DNA of 34,764 nucleotides from Methylophilaceae bacterium. Lineage in GTDB: Bacteria > Pseudomonadota > Gammaproteobacteria > Burkholderiales > Methylophilaceae. How positions within the stretch are numbered: the first letter of the stretch is position 1; each line of letters opens with the position of its first letter. Made by a program: the position numbers and the translations under genes. Positions 1 to 6,560 of this stretch are shown piece after piece. Location: assembly GCA_947451235.1 (NCBI GenBank), contig CANFZA010000015.1, forward strand, positions 1 through 34,764, read 5' to 3'. The notes beneath the pieces were generated by a model. The model had not been told where the DNA came from, searched no databases, and worked only from the letters and a program-made list of their open reading frames with translations.

Positions 1-84
1 ACATGATAAATTTCCTTTAAGTAAGTTTTTATATTCGTTGTTACTCTGTTATTAGTGCCACAACGTGAAACGAATTTTGCGCCC

Positions 85-151
85 TATTTAACTTTCACAT
101 AACCGCAAACTTACTGATTAAACACTAAGTAAATTCATGATGCGTGCCTCA
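85..151 (+). repeat. 67-bp direct repeat, left copy
   Basis: This segment is identical over 67 bp to 6561-6627, in the same orientation, with unrelated bases immediately on both sides of each copy. It begins TATTTAACTTTCACATAACC and ends GATGCGTGCCTCA. It is not a tRNA end and contains only a weak ACTTA/TAAGT dyad. Because the pair encloses all the accessory genes and the right copy lies just downstream of aroF, it behaves like the boundary (att-like) repeat of an inserted element. Confidence 0.9.
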
Positions 152-246
152 CTTAATTCTTACTCCAGATATGTTCTGAACAACAATAGTTGTTAACTTT
201 GACTATGCAACTAATAATTATAACTGTTAACTCTATACTGCATTGA

Positions 247-378
247 AAAACTTATCAGCGGCTGGTTTATGAGCATGACACATTTGTTAATCAGTCATTA
301 GCATGGATGGCTAAACGACTGGGCCATGTTCAAGGCGTGCTTGATAACATAGGATTGACACTACCAAGCCAAATGTAA
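247..378 (+). pseudogene. Tyrosine recombinase (integrase) C-terminal remnant
   Basis: One frame reads through about 43 codons between an in-frame TGA (244-246) and a TAA (376-378). It contains HDTFVNQSLAWMAKRLGH followed by GVLDNIG and LPS. This resembles the C-terminus of phage-type tyrosine recombinases, where an (R)HTF segment, a helix ending in LGH and a final D-Y-G-H block precede the end of the protein. The catalytic tyrosine position appears replaced by Asn-Ile, and everything upstream is missing, so it would be inactive. Its place just inside the left direct repeat fits an element integrase. The match is short; a chance reading frame is possible. Confidence 0.4.
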
Positions 379-491
379 ATCTGTTTCGTAAAATTGGGTA
401 TTTGCAATTGTAGTCATGGCGACCTCATCCATATTTGCATTCTAGGCCTCTGCACAAACAATCCTATTACCTCACTTGACGGATAAATTAA

Positions 492-520
492 TTGACATTT
501 ATTATAAACACCATTAATGT
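492..520 (+). promoter_or_regulatory. Putative promoter of the MerR-VIT/VWA pair
   Basis: A consensus TTGACA (492-497) is followed after 17 bp by TAATGT (515-520). A palindrome GTTATAAC (523-530) lies just downstream and could be an operator. The MerR-type ATG is at 551. MerR regulators commonly act at promoters with an elongated 19-bp spacer; that geometry is not obvious here. Confidence 0.4.
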
Positions 521-550
521 ACGTTATAACTGTTTATTAAATGATAAATC

Positions 551-958
551 ATGGAACAAGAATTCGGCATCACAGAGCTATGTACATTAGCTGATCTTTC
601 AGCCCGCACTGTACGTTTCTATATCCAGCAAGGTCTAGTCTCGCGCCCGACTGGCGAAAAGAAAGGCGCTAAATATAACAAATCACATCTTGATCAATTG
701 CTATCCATTAAAAAATGGCAAGCAGCAGGATTGTCTCTAGAACGTATCCGTGAATTACTTGTTGAGCCTAATAGCAATGATGTACCTCTTAGACCCAAAT
801 GGCCTGGCATGGTCGAGGTATGGAGTCGTATTCATATCGCTGATGGTGTCGAACTTAATATCGAACCTAATCGTGCAGGATTAGCACCAGAAGAATTGCG
901 CGCATTCTTGCGTCAAGTGATGGAAGCCTACACAACATTAACCGAGGAAAAACAATAA
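551..958 (+). CDS. MerR-family transcriptional regulator
   Basis: A 135-residue protein with a MerR-type winged helix-turn-helix at residues about 6-70: TELCTLADLSARTVRFYIQQ is the recognition-helix region, followed by a wing and the LSLERIRELL helix. The C-terminal part (about 85-130) carries WSRIHIADGVELNI and a helix rich in Glu and Arg. It has none of the cysteine clusters of metal-sensing MerR proteins; the only Cys is near the N-terminus, so the signal is unlikely to be a thiol-bound metal. Its stop overlaps the start of the next gene (TAATG), implying translational coupling with the VIT/VWA protein, which it probably regulates. Target and ligand are unknown. Confidence 0.85.
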   Translation: MEQEFGITELCTLADLSARTVRFYIQQGLVSRPTGEKKGAKYNKSHLDQLLSIKKWQAAGLSLERIRELLVEPNSNDVPLRPKWPGMVEVWSRIHIADGVELNIEPNRAGLAPEELRAFLRQVMEAYTTLTEEKQ

Positions 959-3225
959 TGAAAACCAGTCAATTACAGGTGCTGGAATCTGTTGCCGTCA
1001 AAGGCCGTTTGCAAGGCTTATGTTTAGAGCTTGAAGTGACGCAATTTTTTGTAAATACTGGCAAACACAATATAGAAGCTATTTATACTTTTCCACTTCC
1101 ACATGGTGCCGTGTTGTTAGATCTATCAGTAAAGCTTGGTGATAAAGTGCTGACTGGTTTAGTGATGGCTAAGAAACAAGCTGAAAGTAATTATGAGGAT
1201 GCCGTTACCGATGGCAACAGCGCCATTATGCTTGAACGCGCTGATAATGGTATTTGCACCATTAATGTTGGCAACCTATTAGCCGGTGAGCGCGCGGAGA
1301 TTCATTATCGCTTCAGTCAGTTACTAAACTGGCAGCAGAACTCACTTCGGATCACCTTGCCCACCACAATGGCGCCTCGTTATGGTGATCCTATTAAAGC
1401 TGGATGGCAGCCACATCAAGTGACGGAACATTCATTACTGGCAGAATATCCTTTTAGTTTGGCATTGGATATTGCGCAGCCTTTATCAAACGCTTTAATT
1501 GAATGTCCAAGCCATGATGTCAGCATTACAGATGAAGGCGGTATTGCACACGTGGCATTAGGTAGTAAGGACGCTAGTCTGGATCGTGATTTCATTCTTA
1601 ATCTCACTGTGCAAAATGTAGCTAAAGATGCAGGGCAATGTGCGCCTGACGGCGATCAACATGTGGCTTTAGTCAGCTTTTCACCAGACATTCCTGAAAA
1701 TAAGATCAGTAGTGCGTGTATTAAGGTTGTCGTGGATTGTTCAGGTTCTATGGCTGGTGACTCGATAGCACAGGCTAGAGTTGGGTTGCTCCGTATTCTA
1801 GATAATCTGCGTGAAAGCGACACTTTTAATATCGTGCGCTTTGGCGATAGCGCTCGCGCCTACTTCCCCAGTTGCGTACTTGCTACCAAACGAGTGTTAC
1901 AACAAGCGCGCCGAGCCGTTGAAGAGATGCAAGCTGATCTAGGTGGAACAGAAATGAGTGGCGCCCTACAATTTGCATACGCATTGAAAGATGAAGGTAA
2001 TCGACCCGCCTCCATATTATTAATCACTGACGGTGAAATATATAATCATAAACACATTCTTATGGAAGCCGAAGAGTCTGGTCATCGTGTTTTCAGTGTA
2101 GGGGTTGGCAGTGCCGTTGCAGAAGATTTCGTTCGGGTTATTGCAAAACGAACAGGTGGTGCGGCTGAGTTAGTTTCTCCTAATGAAAGCATGTCAGAAA
2201 CAATCTTTCGTCAGTTTAGCCGCATCTATCAAACGCGTGCGATTAGTGCAAATATTAAGTGGCCGAATATGCCTAAATGGCAATCACCAGAATCTGTAGG
2301 CGTTGTTTTTTCCGGCGATACCTTGCATGCATTTGCTGGGTTTGATCAGTTACCTGTAGGTGAAGCATACCTACAACTAGTGCTGGATGATGGCAGTACC
2401 GTTGAGCAACGAGTGACATTGCAAACGCAAGCCGACCAACCACAAGAACTTGGCCGTATTGCAGCTGCGCATCGGATTGAGCAAATGGTTGCTGATCAAG
2501 AAGATCAGGCGACTGAATTAGCAGTGACTTATCAACTGATTAGTAAATACACCAATTATTTGATTATTGAAGAGCGTGCGGAAGAAGTTAAACCGACTGA
2601 CCTGCCTGAAGTGGCACAAGTACCACATATGCTTGCTGCTGGCTACGGTGGAACTGGCAATGTGAGGTTTAGCCGTAACGATAATTCACCGGCAATATTC
2701 TCATCTAACAGAAGTCGCCTTCAAGTTGAATCTATGAAGATGTCTGGGCAAGAGCATTACGATATACCTTGCTTCTTAAGAAAACAAACCGTTAGTGTTG
2801 CCAGTCCATCTTTACCTTATGAAAGTACTTTCATAGAAGAAATCGTTGATTCAATTAAAGGAATATTCTCACCAAAGATCAAAACACCCATTGCTGCAGT
2901 TGTGGCAGTAGTTGAAGCTGAAAACTGGTTCAAGGCTTATCAAGACAATGTGCAGGATTGCTTATCAAGCGAATTGACTGATGTACTTGACGCACTAATA
3001 CATGAGCAAGGATGGGCTAATAAAACAGTCGTTGCCGCACTGTTATTAGCGATGCTGAAACAGCTGGATACTGTCATTCCTCGACATGACATGCGCGCGC
3101 TAATCGTGGCACTAAAAGCTGAAAATCCGCCGCAGTCATTGGTTGATTATTTTACAGATGGAATAAAGCTAGAAAGCACTACATGGGGTTGGGATAGTGC
3201 TATTGAATTAATGCCAATGGTTTAG
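958..3225 (+). CDS. VIT and VWA domain protein
   Basis: A 755-residue protein with an N-terminal VIT domain (about residues 5-135) and a VWA domain (about 250-420). The metal-ion-dependent adhesion site is complete: D260-C-S262-G-S264, T331 in GGTEMSG, and D358 in ITDGE, so divalent-cation-dependent partner binding is expected. No signal peptide or membrane segment is visible, so it is probably cytoplasmic, unlike secreted inter-alpha-trypsin inhibitor heavy chains with the same domain order. A helical segment with AHRIEQMV and YQLISKYTNYLIIEE (about 495-545) follows, then a linker and a helical C-terminus. It is translated from an ATG overlapping the MerR-type stop. Partner and process are unknown; the name rests on domains only. 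Confidence 0.85.
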   Translation: MKTSQLQVLESVAVKGRLQGLCLELEVTQFFVNTGKHNIEAIYTFPLPHGAVLLDLSVKLGDKVLTGLVMAKKQAESNYEDAVTDGNSAIMLERADNGICTINVGNLLAGERAEIHYRFSQLLNWQQNSLRITLPTTMAPRYGDPIKAGWQPHQVTEHSLLAEYPFSLALDIAQPLSNALIECPSHDVSITDEGGIAHVALGSKDASLDRDFILNLTVQNVAKDAGQCAPDGDQHVALVSFSPDIPENKISSACIKVVVDCSGSMAGDSIAQARVGLLRILDNLRESDTFNIVRFGDSARAYFPSCVLATKRVLQQARRAVEEMQADLGGTEMSGALQFAYALKDEGNRPASILLITDGEIYNHKHILMEAEESGHRVFSVGVGSAVAEDFVRVIAKRTGGAAELVSPNESMSETIFRQFSRIYQTRAISANIKWPNMPKWQSPESVGVVFSGDTLHAFAGFDQLPVGEAYLQLVLDDGSTVEQRVTLQTQADQPQELGRIAAAHRIEQMVADQEDQATELAVTYQLISKYTNYLIIEERAEEVKPTDLPEVAQVPHMLAAGYGGTGNVRFSRNDNSPAIFSSNRSRLQVESMKMSGQEHYDIPCFLRKQTVSVASPSLPYESTFIEEIVDSIKGIFSPKIKTPIAAVVAVVEAENWFKAYQDNVQDCLSSELTDVLDALIHEQGWANKTVVAALLLAMLKQLDTVIPRHDMRALIVALKAENPPQSLVDYFTDGIKLESTTWGWDSAIELMPMV

Positions 3226-3321
3226 CAACGCTTAGTTCTGAATAATGTAATTAAGATTGCTGTTTAATCTGCATAGGTTTATTGGGCAACTAACATCAAA
3301 AATATAAATTAGGATTAAGCC

Positions 3322-3477
3322 ATGAAAAATACTCAAACGATGTTGAAAAAGGACAAAATCCCACCTTTATCTCAAGAAGATTTAATGGAAAACTTACCGA
3401 CCAAGTACGTGATGGAATTGGCGCAGTGGGCGGAAGATCGCAAGGTAGCAAGGGAAGCGAAAGCCAAGAAAGGTTAA
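3322..3477 (+). CDS. Small charged protein of unknown function (51 aa)
   Basis: ATG preceded by AGGATTAAGCC, where AGGA is a plausible ribosome binding site. The product is 51 residues, hydrophilic, predicted helical (EDLMENLPTKYVMELAQWAE) with a very basic tail (KVAREAKAKKG). It ends TAA immediately before the ATG of the next small gene, so the two are probably co-translated. I do not recognise the family. The placement suggests an accessory or mobile-element function, but nothing in the sequence gives a role. Confidence 0.55.
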   Translation: MKNTQTMLKKDKIPPLSQEDLMENLPTKYVMELAQWAEDRKVAREAKAKKG

Positions 3478-3756
3478 ATGATGCAACAGCTCTACAAACT
3501 AGCGAGTTACCCACTACCGATACGCAAAATAATAGCAGCACAAAGCAGCCTAGGGATAGCAATAGCGAACCGGTGGATGCTGGGCTGGCCAAAAAGAGTA
3601 GAAAAACTACTGGCCGAGAATCAGTACCAGACTTATTTTCTGGATCAAGTGGAAATGGAACGGCAAGCCCTAGCGGAAATGCCGAACATGGATCACCTAG
3701 CACAGCACGAAAAGATGGCAGTGCTAGAGATCAATCCGGCACCACCAGCGATCTAG
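3478..3756 (+). CDS. Small protein of unknown function (92 aa)
   Basis: Starts directly after the TAA of the preceding 51-residue gene, with AAAGG about six bases upstream of ATGATG. The protein has a helical N-terminus, a mildly hydrophobic stretch (SSLGIAIANRWMLGWP), an acidic helical region around DQVEMERQALAEMP and a Pro-rich end (NPAPPAI). No signal peptide or clear membrane span. I do not recognise the family. A 131-codon frame overlaps it from a GTG at 3426 to 3821, but that translation is Ser/Gly/Thr-rich and lacks a ribosome binding site, so I take this frame as the real one. Confidence 0.6.
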   Translation: MMQQLYKLASYPLPIRKIIAAQSSLGIAIANRWMLGWPKRVEKLLAENQYQTYFLDQVEMERQALAEMPNMDHLAQHEKMAVLEINPAPPAI

Positions 3757-3829
3757 GCAACTATGAAATTACCGATGAATATCCACTAATAAAACTAGAT
3801 TGCCTTAGAGCAATAAAGTAAGGAAACAA

Positions 3830-3928
3830 ATGTCATTTTGTCTTTTATATATTGGTCAGCTTGATGACCCAAGTTTTGATTTTGATGGCTGGAGTAATGT
3901 TGGAAAAATGCTAGCAGTCAGTCTATAA
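3830..3928 (+). CDS. Possible very small ORF (32 aa)
   Basis: ATG with a good upstream AAGGAAAC, giving a 32-residue product that begins MSFCLLYIGQLDD and ends in TAA. It sits in the otherwise empty gap between the 92-residue gene and the first small secreted protein. There is no recognisable domain, and it may be the remaining 5' end of a longer gene rather than a functional product. Ribosome-binding-site quality is the only support. Confidence 0.25.
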   Translation: MSFCLLYIGQLDDPSFDFDGWSNVGKMLAVSL

Positions 3929-3945
3929 AATAAGTGAAGTAATAA

Positions 3946-3980
3946 AAAGCAAGCTAGGGCTTATCTAGCAAATTATGGGG
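3946..3980 (+). repeat. CTAG stem-loop repeat, copy 1
   Basis: GCTAG (3953-3957) pairs with CTAGC (3965-3969) around a short loop, followed by AAATTATGGGGG, whose G-run serves as ribosome binding site for the next small secreted protein. It shares the segment CTTATCTAGCAAAT with copy 3 (5385-5427) and is more distantly similar to copy 2 (4637-4672). Confidence 0.6.
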
Positions 3981-3985
3981 GATTT

Positions 3986-4150
3986 ATGAAACACGTACTA
4001 ATTGTAATTTTATTTACATTGCCATTATCAGCTATGGCAATGATGCATTTTTTAACAGCTGATTGGTATGCCAATGGGAGCCATTTCTGTAAGTATGATG
4101 ATGGCTCAGTTATGAATGTTGGGGTAAATGTATGCCCATTAAGTATCTAA
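3986..4150 (+). CDS. Small secreted protein with two cysteines (54 aa)
   Basis: ATG eight bases after a GGGGG run. Residues 1-18 form a signal peptide (Lys, then VLIVILFTLPLSAMA). The mature part is about 35 residues and holds two cysteines in the pattern HFCKYDDGSVMNVGVNVCPLSI. I recall this Cys-Lys-Tyr...Cys-Pro-Leu-Ser pattern in small unnamed proteobacterial proteins near mobile DNA; that is memory, not a search. The two cysteines could form a disulfide in the periplasm. The next gene starts inside its last codons (ATG at 4132), so the pair is probably co-translated. Confidence 0.6.
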   Translation: MKHVLIVILFTLPLSAMAMMHFLTADWYANGSHFCKYDDGSVMNVGVNVCPLSI

Positions 4151-4626
4151 AACTATTCACACTCATCTTAGCACTGCTAATCTCACAGCACTCAATCAGC
4201 GCCAGCGCTGAAACGCACAGACAATTATTAGAGAGGAAACAGCAGTTTTATAGCAGCATGTTAGATGCCTCAGTTAAGTACGGGAAATCTGATGATGCTA
4301 AGAAGTATTTAGCAGCTTATTCCGCGACATCTAAACAGATTGATAAAAGTAGGTTAAATGAGGCTGCTTCTTACCTTGAGTTCTTTAATGACCCATCTGC
4401 GCTTATCAAGCTCATGCCATATTTTTATGGAACTAATGATAAATTTGAATATAAAAGAAAAATTGGTAATGACAGTTATATAATCTTAGTCACTAATAGC
4501 AGTAATGTTAATATGGGCACATATTCAAAAGAGCAACTAAAATCAATTACGCTAGGATTTTTCAATGCTATAGACTCTGACATTGAAAACGATGCTAGAA
4601 ACGCAGCAGATGTTTGGATTGAATAG
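4132..4626 (+). CDS. Secreted protein of unknown function (164 aa)
   Basis: Overlaps the preceding small gene by 19 bases; GGGG at 4121-4124 provides the ribosome binding site about seven bases before ATG. Residues 1-26 are a signal peptide with hydrophobic core LKLFTLILALLISQ and cleavage likely after SASA. The mature protein is about 138 residues, hydrophilic, rich in Lys, Ser, Asp and Tyr, with predicted helices (ETHRQLLERKQQFYSSMLDA) and no cysteines. No known family recognised. It probably works in the periplasm with the 54-residue partner. Confidence 0.65.
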   Translation: MPIKYLKLFTLILALLISQHSISASAETHRQLLERKQQFYSSMLDASVKYGKSDDAKKYLAAYSATSKQIDKSRLNEAASYLEFFNDPSALIKLMPYFYGTNDKFEYKRKIGNDSYIILVTNSSNVNMGTYSKEQLKSITLGFFNAIDSDIENDARNAADVWIE

Positions 4627-4636
4627 TTGACCACAA

Positions 4637-4672
4637 AACAGTACAGCTAGAGCTTTTGATCTAGTTAACAAT
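4637..4672 (+). repeat. CTAG stem-loop repeat, copy 2
   Basis: AACAG followed by GCTAGAGC, with CTAGA (4647-4651) pairing with TCTAG (4660-4664). It aligns with copy 3 (AACAG, GCTAGAGCT, ATCTAG, AATAG) but is more diverged to its right. It lies just after the 164-residue gene. Confidence 0.5.
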
Positions 4673-4763
4673 AGTAGCTTATGAAATATGCACTATTAAT
4701 AAAGTCATATATTTTTAGGTATTTGGCAGACCTATTAAGGTTTGGAAGAGTGAGGATTTTTAA

Positions 4764-5204
4764 ATGATAAGAATTAGAAAATTGTTATCCATAATATTTT
4801 TATCCATATCTGGGTTTGTATTTTTCTTTATGTGGATTGGAGGAGTAGCTTTACATCTATTTACTATATTATTTACTTATAAATTTTCAGGGTTTGGATC
4901 TGCATTTCTGGCATTAATACTTCCACTTATTGCACAGATTTATTGGTTTATAAAAATGTGGGTGGTAACTGGAAGCTTTATTAATGATTTTAGCTTTAAT
5001 ATATTAGTGTTTATTGGATGGCTTTCATCTGCATTTATATTTGCATTTTTAGGGACATGGATAGAGCCAAAGGAAGCAATCGAAACTGATAATGATGTAG
5101 ATGTAGATGTAAGCGAAAATATATATGAAGTAAATAAACTTCAATATATATCAGACGAGGATTTGCTTTTAGCCATAAAGGATAGAATTAATGAAAATAA
5201 GTGA
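4764..5204 (+). CDS. Membrane protein of unknown function (146 aa)
   Basis: ATG after a GAGG ribosome binding site at about 4752. Three hydrophobic segments are visible: residues about 8-37 (IIFLSISGFVFFFMWIGG), 44-68 (around FGSAFLALILPLIAQIYWF) and 78-99 (NILVFIGWLSSAFIFAFLG). The acidic cytoplasm-like tail runs from about 102 to 146 (EAIETDNDVDVDVSE). Base composition is strikingly AT-rich relative to the housekeeping genes, suggesting recent transfer. The next gene overlaps its 3' end by 14 bases. No family recognised; a paired inner-membrane system with the following 64-residue protein is inference. Confidence 0.6.
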   Translation: MIRIRKLLSIIFLSISGFVFFFMWIGGVALHLFTILFTYKFSGFGSAFLALILPLIAQIYWFIKMWVVTGSFINDFSFNILVFIGWLSSAFIFAFLGTWIEPKEAIETDNDVDVDVSENIYEVNKLQYISDEDLLLAIKDRINENK

Positions 5205-5385
5205 TGTTTTTAATATAATTATTAAAAATAAGAAGCAGATTATTGTAGCGGTCTTTATTCTAATTACTGCCTGGTGGTTTAGATACGATATAGAGTGCGG
5301 GGGTAATTCTATTATTGCTTGTGTTGCCTATGATAGATTTACAGGAGAGTTTGTTTTACCAATTAATGAAGTTAGAAAAAATTAA
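5191..5385 (+). CDS. Small single-span membrane protein (64 aa)
   Basis: Starts inside the end of the 146-residue gene (14-base overlap, different frame). Residues about 15-31 form one membrane segment (IIVAVFILITAWWF) after a Lys-rich N-terminus. The remainder holds two cysteines (ECGGNSIIACVAYDRFTGE) and would be periplasmic if the positive-inside rule holds. Very AT-rich like its neighbour. No family recognised. Confidence 0.55.
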   Translation: MKISDVFNIIIKNKKQIIVAVFILITAWWFRYDIECGGNSIIACVAYDRFTGEFVLPINEVRKN

Positions 5386-5427
5386 ACAGCGCCGCTAGAG
5401 CTGCTTATCTAGCAAATAAGGGGGGGT
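5385..5427 (+). repeat. CTAG stem-loop repeat, copy 3
   Basis: AACAG, then GCTAG (5394-5398) pairing with CTAGC (5409-5413), then AAATAAGGGGGGG. The G-run precedes the ATG of the next secreted protein by 6-12 bases. The layout matches copy 1 (stem-loop, AAAT, G-run, ATGAAA), so the whole leader appears duplicated ahead of two unrelated small secreted proteins. Confidence 0.6.
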
Positions 5428-5432
5428 AAGTA

Positions 5433-5690
5433 ATGAAATTTATATTTGCAATACTAGCACTAAGCATTTCTACAGCAGCACTCGCTGATACTCACGTAAA
5501 AGGTTATACAAAAAGTGATGGTACTTACGTAGAGCCATATACCAAAAGCTCACCTAATAGCACCACTTACGATAACTACAGCACAAAAGGCAACACTAAC
5601 CCATATACTGGCCAGCAAGGTACTCAAAACCCAGAATCTAGCAATCAGTATCAGCCAATTAAGATGGAGCCATACAAATACAAGCCATGA
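5433..5690 (+). CDS. Small secreted Tyr/Asn/Thr-rich protein (85 aa)
   Basis: ATG after a GGGGGGG run. Residues 1-18 form a signal peptide with ALA cleavage (FIFAILALSISTAALA). The mature region is polar and low complexity: HVKGYTKSDGTYVEPYTKSS, then a DNYSTKGNTNPYTGQQGT block and a basic Tyr/Pro-rich end. This VxGYxxxDGTYVxP...NPYTG pattern recurs, as I remember it, in small exported proteins of many proteobacteria; no function is known to me. No cysteines and no membrane span after the signal peptide. Confidence 0.7.
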   Translation: MKFIFAILALSISTAALADTHVKGYTKSDGTYVEPYTKSSPNSTTYDNYSTKGNTNPYTGQQGTQNPESSNQYQPIKMEPYKYKP

Positions 5691-5764
5691 ATTAGGTATT
5701 AAGTTGGCCATTTGCATCGCATTGCAATAAGGCCACAGTGACTTTCGCTGCGTGGCGGAGCCAA

Positions 5765-6283
5765 ATGGGTTATTTAGAGCAAATGCAATCAAATTTAACG
5801 TTGAATTCTCCAATCTCGAAAATTATTTCAGGTGGCCAAACAGGTGTAGACCGTGCTGCACTTGACTGGGCAATATCTAACGATGTAGAACACGGTGGTT
5901 GGTGTCCTCAGGGTCGATTAGCCAAGGATGGCGTGCTGGATACTCAGTATCATTTAGTCGAAATAGAAAATGGTAGCTATCGACAGCGTACTAAACGCAA
6001 TGTAATGGATAGTGACTGCACGTTGAAACTCAATCTAGGTGATTTGAATGGGGGCACATTAGCTACCCATAAATTTACGCGGCAGTTAAGCAAACCTTGT
6101 TATTTGCTGCGGCTTGATTCTGACACTTTGGAATGTGATCTTAATAGCCTGATTAGCTGGATACGGGTTAATAATATTGCAATCTTAAATGTAGCTAGCT
6201 CAAGCGCAAGTAAACGGCATGCTATTTATTCGTTGGCAATATTGTTTATGGGCAATTCAATGAATGTTTTAACCCATTTATAG
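5765..6283 (+). CDS. SLOG-superfamily 'putative molybdenum carrier' protein
   Basis: The core starts with KIISGGQTGVDRAALDWA, the glycine-rich nucleotide-binding loop of the putative molybdenum carrier family, a branch of the SLOG/LOG-type Rossmann superfamily. Other family features follow: HGGWCPQGR, RTKRNVMDSDCTLKL, GGTLATHKFTRQLSKPCYLL and ILNVASSSASK. The length (about 150-170 residues) is normal. The start is uncertain: the frame opens at a GTG at 5738, with ATG at 5765 (GGAG four bases upstream) and ATG at 5783. The metal-carrier name is inherited and weakly founded; a role with a nucleotide or nucleotide-derived signal is equally plausible. The region upstream of 5738 shows no conserved leader. 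Confidence 0.75.
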   Translation: MGYLEQMQSNLTLNSPISKIISGGQTGVDRAALDWAISNDVEHGGWCPQGRLAKDGVLDTQYHLVEIENGSYRQRTKRNVMDSDCTLKLNLGDLNGGTLATHKFTRQLSKPCYLLRLDSDTLECDLNSLISWIRVNNIAILNVASSSASKRHAIYSLAILFMGNSMNVLTHL

Positions 6284-6368
6284 AGTCAGCTCTTTCGTTA
6301 TCACATTCTTCCAGTAACAAGCGAACCCAATAAAATGATTCTTTTATACAACACAGAATCCGTAAACC

Positions 6369-6482
6369 ATGTGTGCCAGCCAAACCAAACGTCTGGGCGA
6401 CGGGTTCTATGAACAAAAGCTGGCCAGACAATAAACCGCCCAACTTACAGGAAAACGGTTCTTAACCGGTTATAGCAATGAT
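6369..6482 (+). pseudogene. Two-partner-secretion hemagglutinin fragment
   Basis: One frame reads KRLGDGFYEQKLARQ, a TAA stop (6432-6434), then TAQLTGKRFLTGYSND. With the stop read through, this matches the stretch typical of FhaB-like exoproteins (KRLGDGFYEQKLIREQI-QLTGRRFL-GY). Only about 38 codons survive; the rest of what is normally a protein of thousands of residues is absent, and upstream frames are closed by stops. It is therefore a relic, possibly left by deletion within the island or brought in with it. No partner TpsB gene is present. Confidence 0.6.
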
Positions 6483-6560
6483 AAGTGCCATTCGGAACAA
6501 GTCACAATTTATTATGGAATTTCAATATAAATTTAAAAAACGTGGCCTGCCCTCTGTAAA

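Larger units (their letters stand above)
1..550. other. Left flank without an intact gene
   Basis: No intact gene is visible in these 550 bases. Reading on the minus strand, a purine-rich AAAGGAA (13-19) sits just ahead of an ATG at 4-2, so a minus-strand gene may begin here and run off the window; only its start codon is present, so this is a guess. The stretch also holds the left copy of the 67-bp direct repeat (85-151), a probable integrase remnant (247-378) and a promoter-like sequence ahead of the MerR-type gene (about 492-530). Nothing recognisable was seen in 152-246 or 379-490. Confidence 0.5.

Noticed and set aside
85-151. tRNA 3' end as the integration target
   Set aside because: The 67-bp repeat has no tRNA arms, no TTCGA-type T-loop and no CCA end.
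3426-3821. 131-codon open frame overlapping the 51- and 92-residue genes
   Set aside because: GTG start without a ribosome binding site and a Ser/Gly/Thr-rich translation; the overlapping frames have proper starts. Kept only as a question in the findings.
4681-4767. 28-codon ORF ending in an ATGA overlap with the 146-residue membrane gene
   Set aside because: No ribosome binding site upstream of its ATG, and the length is within chance for AT-rich DNA.
3946-5427. Integron attC sites between the small ORFs
   Set aside because: The palindromes lack the GTTRRRY/RYYYAAC core sites, and no integron integrase is present.
6246-6443. 65-codon minus-strand frame near the island's right end
   Set aside because: It is antisense to the hemagglutinin relic and the end of the SLOG gene, and shows no family resemblance.
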